NCBI GenBank assembly: GCA_943914115.1
Contig: CALUAU010000027.1
Coordinates: forward strand, 1 to 18,258
Reading direction: 5' to 3'
From: an uncultured Microbacteriaceae bacterium
GTDB lineage: Bacteria; Actinomycetota; Actinomycetes; Actinomycetales; Microbacteriaceae
Length of the DNA: 18,258 bases
Positions 8,988-15,969 of the stretch are shown piece after piece. The notes under the pieces were generated by a model that worked only from the letters and a program-made list of their open reading frames with translations, was not told where the DNA came from and did no database searches. How positions within the stretch are numbered: the first letter of the stretch is position 1; each line of letters starts with the position of its first letter. Made by a program: the position numbers and the translations under genes.

Positions 8988-9017
8988 TCGTTCGTCCAGG
9001 CGGCGACCGGGTATACT
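8988..9017 (+). promoter_or_regulatory. Promoter of tuf
   Basis: TATACT (9012-9017) is a near-consensus -10 box in the fusA-tuf gap. The -35 is poor: CTCGTT at 8988-8993 gives 18 bp spacing, TTCGTC at 8991-8996 gives 15. Transcription would start near 9024 and leave a leader of about 77 nt. An extra promoter for EF-Tu is expected because the protein is needed in excess over the rest of the str operon. Confidence 0.6.
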
Positions 9018-9100
9018 AAGCAACTGTCAAATTTTTCAAAGTTACGATTCTCGCGATAGCGTAGAGCGTTACCAAGAAACCGTCCTGAGGAGGACCCACA

Positions 9101-10291
9101 GTGGCCAAGGCCAAGTTTGAGCGGACTAAGCCGCACGTCAACATCGGAACGATCGGTCACGTTGACCACGGTAAGACGACTCTGTCGGCTGCCATCTCGA
9201 AGGTGCTGGCTGACAAGTACCCGTCGGACGTCAACGTCCAGCGTGACTTCGACACCATCGACTCGGCTCCTGAAGAGCGCCAGCGTGGTATCACCATCAA
9301 CGTCTCGCACATCGAGTACGAGACCCCGAAGCGTCACTACGCACACGTTGACGCTCCCGGCCACGCCGACTACGTGAAGAACATGATCACCGGTGCCGCC
9401 CAGATGGACGGCGCAATCCTCGTGGTTGCCGCCACCGACGGCCCGATGGCGCAGACTCGTGAGCACGTGCTGCTCGCCAAGCAGGTTGGTGTTCCCTACC
9501 TGCTCGCTGCACTGAACAAGTCAGACATGGTCGACGACGAGGAAATCCTCGAGCTTGTCGAGATGGAGATCTCGGAGCTGTTCGACTCGCAGGGCTTTGA
9601 CGCTGAGGCACCCATCGTGCGTGTTTCGGCCCTGAAGGCTCTCGAGGGTGAAGAGAAGTGGGTCAACTCGATCCTCGAGCTTATGGAAGCTGTCGACGAG
9701 AAGATTCCCGACCCGGTGCGTGACAAGGACAAGCCGTTCCTCATGCCCATCGAGGACGTCTTCACCATCACCGGTCGCGGTACCGTTGTGACCGGCCGTG
9801 CCGAGCGTGGCACCCTGTCGATCAACTCGGAAGTTGAGATCATCGGTCTGCGCCCGACCCAGAAGACCACCGTTACCGGTATCGAGATGTTCCACAAGCA
9901 GCTCGACGAGGCATGGGCAGGCGAGAACTGTGGTCTGCTCCTGCGCGGTCTCAAGCGTGAAGACGTTGAGCGTGGTCAGGTTGTTGCAGCCCCCGGTTCG
10001 GTGACTCCGCACACCAACTTCGAGGGCACCGCGTACATTCTTTCGAAGGAAGAGGGTGGCCGCCACAACCCCTTCTACACCAACTACCGTCCGCAGTTCT
10101 ACTTCCGTACCACCGACGTGACCGGCGTGATCACCCTGCCCGAGGGCAAGGAAATGGTTATGCCCGGTGACACCGTCGAGATGACCGTTGAGCTCATCCA
10201 GCCCATTGCTATGGAAGAGGGCCTCGGCTTTGCTATTCGTGAGGGTGGCCGCACCGTTGGCGCCGGCACCGTGAGCAAGATCATTAAGTAG
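9101..10291 (+). CDS. tuf: Elongation factor Tu
   Basis: EF-Tu carries aminoacyl-tRNA to the ribosomal A site as a GTP complex. The 396-residue product has normal length. Motifs are intact: GHVDHGKT (19-26) for the phosphate loop, DAPGH (84-88), NKSD (139-142), and the switch region ERQRGITINVSHIEYET. DAPGH instead of DCPGH is the form I know from other actinobacteria such as Mycobacterium, so it is not a defect. Domains II and III are complete, with the normal GGRTVGAGTVSKIIK end. The start is GTG 9101, preceded by GAGGAGG (9087-9093). The gene has its own promoter at 9012-9017 and ends the operon at a strong terminator. Confidence 0.98.
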   Translation: MAKAKFERTKPHVNIGTIGHVDHGKTTLSAAISKVLADKYPSDVNVQRDFDTIDSAPEERQRGITINVSHIEYETPKRHYAHVDAPGHADYVKNMITGAAQMDGAILVVAATDGPMAQTREHVLLAKQVGVPYLLAALNKSDMVDDEEILELVEMEISELFDSQGFDAEAPIVRVSALKALEGEEKWVNSILELMEAVDEKIPDPVRDKDKPFLMPIEDVFTITGRGTVVTGRAERGTLSINSEVEIIGLRPTQKTTVTGIEMFHKQLDEAWAGENCGLLLRGLKREDVERGQVVAAPGSVTPHTNFEGTAYILSKEEGGRHNPFYTNYRPQFYFRTTDVTGVITLPEGKEMVMPGDTVEMTVELIQPIAMEEGLGFAIREGGRTVGAGTVSKIIK

Positions 10292-10306
10292 TCACCGACT
10301 GCTCGC

Positions 10307-10345
10307 AAAGGCGGGTGGCAACCTTCGGGTTGCCACCCGCCTTTT
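10307..10345 (+). terminator. Strong intrinsic terminator after tuf
   Basis: A perfect 14-bp stem, GGCGGGTGGCAACC (10310-10323) with its complement (10328-10341), encloses the ultra-stable TTCG tetraloop. TTTT (10342-10345) follows and AAA precedes, so the stem can extend by A-T pairs. It begins 15 nt after the tuf stop and clearly ends the str operon, insulating the pilus locus from it. Confidence 0.95.
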
Positions 10346-10390
10346 GTGGTGCACAAGCACACATAGACGCACAACACTGGCTTAATCTGA

Positions 10391-10530
10391 AACCTGTATG
10401 TAAGCTGTGAGCCATACAGATAGGTTGCGACATCGTTGGCAAGCAATGTGGTCGCCTAACTGCCGAAGAGGTCTGAGCCAAACGAGAGTGAGATTGAGAA
10501 GCTTTGGAGGCTCAAAAGCGGCAGTATAGG
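10391..10530 (+). other. Structured non-coding segment upstream of the pilus locus
   Basis: The gap between the tuf terminator and the surface-protein gene is about 300 nt and visibly richer in A and T than its surroundings. It carries several hairpins. CTGTATG (10394-10400) pairs with CATACAG (10413-10419). GCGAC (10427-10431) pairs with GTCGC (10451-10455), extended by TAG/CTA. A long stem pairs CCTAACTGCCG (10455-10465) with CGGCAGTATAGG (10519-10530, one bulged A), continued inside by TGAGCC (10474-10479) with GGCTCA (10509-10514). The last two structures share 10455-10458 and cannot both form fully. It may be a leader, a small RNA or an operator region. No Rfam family is recognised, and no clear promoter or T-run fixes its ends. 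The rest of the gap (10531-10645) holds nothing I can support. Confidence 0.4.
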
Positions 10531-10645
10531 TGTCATGTGTCGTTACGACGGTTCGATCAAGCACTGTGATGACAGAGATCATGGTCTTGGTGAACGTCAG
10601 GATGCTGACTGGCGCTAAAACATTCGCCGTGCCGGCTTGGCTCGC

Positions 10646-13310
10646 GTGAAGGCACTCAAATCGCTGGTGACCGCCGCCATCGCCGCAGCGCTCGTGTTTG
10701 CAATGCCGATGTCGGTGCTGGCTGAGGAAACCGACCCTGTCGACCAGCTCACAATCGAGCAAACCCCGGAGCTGACAGAGCCGGAAGATGCGCCGACCCA
10801 GACGCCCGAGAGCGATGCAGCTGTCGAGCCCAACACCCCGGTTGAAGATGACGCTCCGGTGAACGAAGACGAGGGCAGCGAGCCGGTGCAGCCGCGCCCG
10901 CAGAACGTGCTGAATATTCAGCCCCGTGCAGCGGCACCCGCTGATGAAATCGCAACTTGCGAACCGGGCGTTTTCTATTCGGTATACGCAGACGGTTCGA
11001 TTTGGCGCGTAGATGTATCGAGCGGGCGAGCTCAGGTGAGTCAGTTCAGCAACTACCGAAGCGGCATCGATACGAACGGATTGGCAATCGGCGCTAACGG
11101 CACACCGATCTTCGCGTACGACCGCAGGCCGGGCGCGGGCAGGCTGTCGCAGGTGCGCATCCTCGAATATGTCGGCAGCCCAGTTACCGCGCAGCCGCGC
11201 CCAAATGGTACGAGACGGGGATCACCAATTCAAATATTGCCGGCGCAATCGATCCAGCATCGGGTAACTATTACTTTGGCGGCTACACCCAGGGGTCCAA
11301 TCAGCTCGACTTTAAAGTGTTTCGCTACGACGTAAACGCATCCCGAATTGAACAGGTGGGGCTGGTCAAGATTCGCGACCAGAACGCGGGCGGCCTTTCG
11401 AACGGTGACATGGCTTTCGATGTGCACGGAAACCTCTACCTGCTGCACGCCACACAGCCCTATAACGGCCAGACAAGAGTGCGGTTTGTCACCGTTCCCC
11501 GGGCAGAACTGGGCAATCCCGATGGACGCTACCTGAAAACGAGCGAGACAGCCGTTCGCACCTTCCACACGAGCGCGCCGCTCAACGGTATGGCGGTTCA
11601 TCAAGACGGCACCGTGTTTGTTAGCAACCGCGTGACGGTATATCGAGTCGACCCCACCAACTGGCAGACGATTGAGGTGTTTTCGGGTTCGATCGGCGGC
11701 AGTCGAGACCTGGCGTCATGCGTTTCACCCCCACGATTGAACTGGCGAAGGATGTGCAAGGCCGCGCTGACGTTCACGGCCAGTTCAATTTGACAATTGC
11801 CGAAACCGCAGACCCCGAAGACCCCTTCGTTGAAGTCACGACAGCGGGTGACACGCTGGGTGTGCAAGACCAGCAAATCTATCCAACGATTGTTCGCGCC
11901 GGTGGCGAGTACGTGCTGAGCGAAAGCATGGCGCCTGGATCAAAGTCTGACCTGCAGAAATACGACACCAAATTCACTTGCCGTGCAACATACCTCGATG
12001 GCTCATCCGAGCCGATATTCGACGATGTTTCACTCACGAACACCAACGACAGGGCATCGTTCACGATCACGATTCCCGACGGTAGCCCAGCCATCAAGTG
12101 CACTTTTGTGAACAAACCCAAAGCTGCCGGCATCAAGGTCGACAAATACTGGGTGATTAACGGCGGCACGCCCGTTCCCGATAGCGAAGCTCCCGAGGGG
12201 GCTTGAAGCTGCACCGTCAATCACCATCAATGGTGACGCGGTGACCGAACCTGAATGGGGTACAACCCAATCCGGTGAATACGGGGCGCCGTTTGAACTC
12301 AACGAAACTGTAAAGCTCAACGGTGAATATGGGCTGTGCTCGGTGAAACAAGAAATCACCAAGATTAATGATGAAACGCTTGCCCAGCCCATCGACGCTG
12401 CTGCCGCCTACAGGGCACGCTCGACCGTGAACTCACCACAGTTGAGTACACCAACAGCGTTTCTTGTTCGACACTGACACTGGTCAAAAAGGTTGACGAG
12501 AGCGACAAATTCGACTTCATCACACCGCTTAGCTCCGATAACTGGACCGTCTCGGCTAGCGCCGACAACCTTCCCAAGATCACCGGCGAAGGATACGCCA
12601 GTGGACACGTGCAGACCGGCGTGCCATACAAACTGGCTGAGGCAGGCGGCCACCCGAGCTATGTGCAGGATGGCGAGTGGGTCTGTAAAGAAGTGACCGC
12701 CGTCGATGCCGACGGAAAACCACGCGAGCTCGGTAACTCGGTCGCGGTAAGCGATGCCCGGATTTCGGTGGCCGCAGGTAAGCATGTGCAGTGTGCGATC
12801 ACCAACGCCACAGCTGAACTCACAGTGCTCAAAGAGGTGCCAGATGACCTGGAACCCAAAGCCACCTTCGTTGAAAGCGACTTCACGCTCGATATTGACC
12901 CGGGAGCCAATGATTACGGCCTGACACCAACAGCAGGCATCGTCGGGTCGAATACGGCTACAGGCGAAAACAGCATCGCGGTGCGGCCCGGGCACAAATA
13001 TCGGATCACCGAGAAAAGCAACGACGAAAAGCTCGCCTATGTCAACGTCAGGGTTGAAAAACTCAACGACGACGGTAGTTGGAGCGAAATTGACCCCACA
13101 GCGGTCGCGGTTGAAGCCGGAGAACATCTCACCATCCGCTTCGTCAACGTCCCGCCCGGGTCAGTGCCGCTACCGCTTACGGGAGCCTTCGGCAACCCTG
13201 CCACGATGATCGCCAGCGCAGCGGTGCTCGACGTAATCGCGGCAGCGGCCTGGTATGTGATGCGTCGAAAACGCGTCACCCCGGCTGCAACCACCCTGCT
13301 TGACGATTAG
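10646..13310 (+). pseudogene. Large LPLTG-anchored surface/pilus-tip protein, broken by four frameshifts
   Basis: Fragments in successive frames join into one protein of about 885 residues. It has a signal peptide (start GTG 10646, or TTG 10637; cleavage after SVLA), then an acidic Glu/Pro linker. A propeller-like part runs from CEPGVFYSVYADG to SRDLASCVSPP. At least three Ig/prealbumin-like repeats follow, their boundaries marked by CTFVNKP, CSTLTLVKKVD and CAITNATAELTVLKEV. The end is LPLTG (13170-13184), a hydrophobic helix and RRKR. The frame changes at about 11170-11208 (one base missing), at C5 11728-11732 (one C missing), at G5 12197-12201 (one G extra) and at about 12380-12411 (one base missing). 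The layout is that of actinobacterial pilus tip/adhesin proteins of sortase C loci. As written it can only yield a secreted, unanchored fragment that stops at 11335. I am sure of the reconstruction but not of whether each indel is biological. Confidence 0.85.
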
Positions 13311-13385
13311 CCCATCCACCTAACAACTTCACACCGAGACGTTCCCGGCGCGACCGCGCAGTGGGACATGAGAGAAAGAGAAACT

Positions 13386-14765
13386 ATGAGAGCACGATTC
13401 ACCGCGCTTACTAAGCGCGTAACCGCAATCGCTGGCGCGGTCGCGCTGACCACGGCCGCGCTCCTTGCCGGCGCGGGTGCCGCGGCGGCAGACCCCATCA
13501 GCCCCGGAAACATCGACTTCGATGCGCACGGCAGCATCACTGTGCACAAGCACGAGCAGCCGAACCCGCAGGGTGAGGTTGGCGACGGCAGCCTTCAGAA
13601 CGTCGACTCCGCTCCGATTGAGGGCGTGGAGTTCACGGTTGAGCAGCTCGACATTGACCTGCGCGATCCGGAGGTCTGGGAACGACTCAACGACATTGAT
13701 CCGGCCAACCCGGGCCCTAGACTCAGTGGTACTAGAGCCGGTCAGACCAAACCCGACGGTACTGTGACATTCGAAAACCTCCCTGTCGGTGTTTACCTGG
13801 TGACTGAGACTAACGGTCCTAGCAACGTCGTCACGAAGGCCGCACCGTTCATCGTGGTTGTCCCGATGCCGGTCAAAGGTAACTGGACCTACGACATCCA
13901 CGCCTACCCGAAGAACCCGGTGTCGACTCTCGACAAGACGCTTGACGAGACAGCTGACCAGGCTGCGCTCGGCCAGGGCGACGAGGTGGTCTGGAACGTG
14001 AAGTCGACTGCCCCCGCGCTCGCCAACAACGACACCCTCAGGAAGTACGAAATCAACGACTTGCTTGATGGCCGTCTTGGCTACGTGAATGTCACCGACG
14101 TTCAGTACGACGGCACTGCGCTCGACCCGACCGACTACACGGTGACCGCACCGGCTGCGTACCAAACCGGTGAAATAACAGTTGCGTTGACCGAGCAGGG
14201 CCTCAACAAGGTCAAGGCCAACTCGGGTAAAGATCTCACGTTCAAGCTCGTCACCGTGGTAATCGACGACATCGATGATGGCGCGATCCCCAACAATGCC
14301 ACCCAGATCACCAACATTAACGATCAGGAAACCAAGATCGAGTCGAACGAAGACATCACCTACTGGGGTTATGTCAACGTGCTCAAGCAGGACAAGGCAA
14401 ACGCCAAGAAACTGGCCGGCGCCGAGTTCCAGGTGTTCCCAACCGAAGCCGATGCAAAGGCTGGCACGAAGGCAATCACCATCAACGGTGAGACCACCTT
14501 CACCACCGCGGCCGACGGCACCCTGAAAATTGGTGCCCTGAACGTCGGTGCTGATGGCACGCAGCGTGACTACTGGATCAAGGAAACTAAGGCGCCCACC
14601 GGATACGTGCTCGACGAGACTGTCCACAAGGTGACCGTAAAGCCCGGCCAGAACGCTGATGTTGTCTACACCATCGACAACGTGAAGCACGACGTGCCCG
14701 ACCTGCCGCTGACCGGTGCTACTGGCACGGCCCTCTTCGCTGTAATAGCCAACCTGAGGTCATGA
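13386..14765 (+). CDS. SpaA-type major pilin subunit lacking its C-terminal membrane anchor
   Basis: This is a pilus shaft subunit of the kind polymerised by class C sortases. The 459-residue product starts at ATG 13386, just after GAGAAAGAG; ATG 13368 has no such site. It has a signal peptide ending in GAGAAAA. Next come an N-terminal CnaB-like domain and the pilin motif YPKN (174-177, Lys176 the expected nucleophile). A D2 isopeptide-type domain spans about 180-330. A C-terminal CnaB domain follows, with the E-box KETKAPTGY (Glu400) and LPLTG (440-444). After LPLTG only 15 residues remain (ATGTALFAVIANLRS). The usual hydrophobic helix and positive tail are missing, and no one-base shift restores them. 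An in-frame deletion of about 20 codons is likely, because the stop still overlaps the next ATG (ATGA). Without the anchor, sorting should fail. Confidence 0.88.
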   Translation: MRARFTALTKRVTAIAGAVALTTAALLAGAGAAAADPISPGNIDFDAHGSITVHKHEQPNPQGEVGDGSLQNVDSAPIEGVEFTVEQLDIDLRDPEVWERLNDIDPANPGPRLSGTRAGQTKPDGTVTFENLPVGVYLVTETNGPSNVVTKAAPFIVVVPMPVKGNWTYDIHAYPKNPVSTLDKTLDETADQAALGQGDEVVWNVKSTAPALANNDTLRKYEINDLLDGRLGYVNVTDVQYDGTALDPTDYTVTAPAAYQTGEITVALTEQGLNKVKANSGKDLTFKLVTVVIDDIDDGAIPNNATQITNINDQETKIESNEDITYWGYVNVLKQDKANAKKLAGAEFQVFPTEADAKAGTKAITINGETTFTTAADGTLKIGALNVGADGTQRDYWIKETKAPTGYVLDETVHKVTVKPGQNADVVYTIDNVKHDVPDLPLTGATGTALFAVIANLRS

Positions 14766-15034
14766 TGTTCACAAGCCTGAGTCGCCATCGGTGGCGAGCT
14801 ATTGCGCAGGTAACCGTCGCGGTTGGGCTGGTAGTTAGCCATCTCGCGTGCAGCATCGCCGCACGCGCGCACGCCGTGACAGGCACCCCCGTGCCCACCG
14901 AGCCGACAGTCGTTGACCTCCCCGTCAACACCGGTGGTTTAGCTGCTCAGGGGTTCTATATCGTCGGCGGACTGTTGCTGGCCGGAGCGCTCGTACTGGT
15001 GCTGATGGTTGCACTTCGGAGCCGACGCCGATGA
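14762..15034 (+). CDS. Small LPVNTG-motif surface peptide
   Basis: I do not recognise a family. The 90-residue product starts at ATG 14762 (overlapping the pilin stop as ATGA) or ATG 14765, with GAGG at 14755-14758. It has a basic, hydrophobic signal-peptide-like N-terminus with likely cleavage after ARAHA (about residue 38). A short Pro/Thr stretch leads to VVDLPVNTGG (about 52-61). A strong hydrophobic helix (about 63-84) and RSRRR finish it. This is the architecture of a sortase substrate, except that LPVNTG carries one residue more than canonical LPxTG. The mature peptide would be under 20 residues before the motif. Its end overlaps the sortase start (ATGA at 15031-15034). It looks intact, unlike its neighbours. 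It might be a minor pilus component or a relic of a larger protein. Confidence 0.7.
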   Translation: MMFTSLSRHRWRAIAQVTVAVGLVVSHLACSIAARAHAVTGTPVPTEPTVVDLPVNTGGLAAQGFYIVGGLLLAGALVLVLMVALRSRRR

Positions 15035-15810
15035 CTCGCCTGCAACGCTGCCAGCCCGCATCCACCGTCACCAGCTCGCGCGCGAGTCGCATCCTTATCG
15101 GAGTACTTCTGCTCGCCGGCGTCTGTATCGCTATCTACCCGATGACAGCGCGCTGGTTCAGCCAGCTCGCACAATCGGAACTCATCGGTAACTACAGTGT
15201 CGAACTCAGCTCGGTAAGTCAGGCACAGCGGCGCGAGGCACTCGATGCCGCCACTGAGTACAATGCGCAACTCAATAGCGGCAGTGCCTTCGACCCATTC
15301 ACTCAGGGCATCGCGGGAACTGACTCGCCGCAATACCGCGACTATCTCGCACACCTGTCAGGGGTGCCCACTGGGGTGATGGCGCGCATCGTCATCCCGC
15401 CATTGAAGTCGATCTGCCCATCTATCACGGCACTAGCGAAACGGTGCTCAACAAGGGCGTTGGGCACCTGTTTGGCACGGCACTGCCCGTTGGTGACGCT
15501 CGTCACCTGCACACCAATTGGCATCAATAGCCATCGGCTGATCGTCACGGGCGAGCGAATAGCAACGATTGTCGATGAAGATCACCCCGTACCCGCCGAG
15601 ATTGACCTGCCCGGATTCCCCTCGTGGGTAGTTATTCTTGGTGCCTCGCTGATGCTGGTGATCGCCTACGCGGCGCTTGGCGGCGGTAAGGGCGCGCGCC
15701 ACAACGCCTACGCCGGTGACCCCAAACTCAGTGCTGTCAGCGAAGACGAACTCGGCACGCAACTGCGTTATCCGTTTGGTGCGATCGAAACCGGTACCGA
15801 AACTGGTTAG
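15031..15810 (+). pseudogene. Class C (pilin) sortase, inactivated by a frameshift and an internal deletion
   Basis: Class C sortases join pilin subunits through Lys-Thr isopeptide bonds. The N-terminal part is intact: a transmembrane helix (about residues 20-40), YNAQLNSGSAFDPF, and DYLAHLSGVPTGVMARIVIP. At about 15397-15402 one base is missing; the next frame then gives IEVDLPIYHGTSETVLNKG and GHLFGTALPVG, the family sequence. At 15486-15493 the sequence jumps to LVTLVTCTPIGINSHRLIV in the first frame. The catalytic Cys (15508-15510) and the Arg remain, as do the C-terminal helix and tail. The core between LPVG and LVTLVTC, including the catalytic His of the T-G-H-R type motif, is gone: about 70 residues by comparison with the family. 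The open frame of 259 residues is therefore not an active enzyme. It is the last gene of the pilus operon. Confidence 0.88.
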
Positions 15811-15811
15811 T

Positions 15812-15830
15812 CGAGCACTGTGTGTGCTCG
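15812..15830 (+). terminator. Hairpin directly after the sortase stop
   Basis: CGAGCAC (15812-15818) and GTGCTCG (15824-15830) form a perfect 7-bp stem with a 5-nt loop, one base after the TAG. No T-run follows, so it is at best a weak intrinsic terminator for the pilus operon. Confidence 0.45.
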
Positions 15831-15909
15831 GCCGGTGTGTATCGGTGGCGCGAGGCTCGTGGTATATCTCAATCGCCGGATGTATCTGTGCACGGTTTGG
15901 GGATCTTTG

Positions 15910-15939
15910 TTAACACTGACCATTGGTAATCGCTAGCCT
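15910..15939 (+). promoter_or_regulatory. Possible promoter of the two-domain membrane protein gene
   Basis: TTAACA (15910-15915) and TAGCCT (15934-15939) lie 18 bp apart, a fair match to actinobacterial -35 and TANNNT -10 boxes. The start would be near 15946, giving a leader of about 24 nt with GAGGGG just before the ATG. The position is right, after the pilus operon hairpin. Confidence 0.4.
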
Positions 15940-15969
15940 GTACTCTGACCCGTACTACGAGGGGATGCA

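Noticed and set aside
9350..9364. EF-Tu DAPGH instead of DCPGH as a functional change
   Set aside because: The Ala form is common in actinobacterial EF-Tu.
6728..9466. A 912-codon open frame on the minus strand across fusA and the start of tuf
   Set aside because: It is antisense to certain genes and arises because GC-biased codon use rarely makes stop codons in that frame; the translation shows no family features.
10382..10762. Minus-strand frame of 126 codons in the AT-richer gap before the pilus locus
   Set aside because: It overlaps the signal peptide of the surface protein, has no clear ribosome site and no recognisable domain; possible but unsupported.
13329..14690. A 453-codon minus-strand frame opposite the pilin gene
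   Set aside because: It is the shadow of the pilin frame; the sense frame has signal peptide, YPKN, E-box and LPLTG.
14825..14875. Lipobox in the small LPVNTG peptide (HLAC near the signal peptide end)
   Set aside because: The -3 position is His, not an aliphatic residue, and AHA cleavage plus the C-terminal anchor fits a normal secreted surface peptide better.
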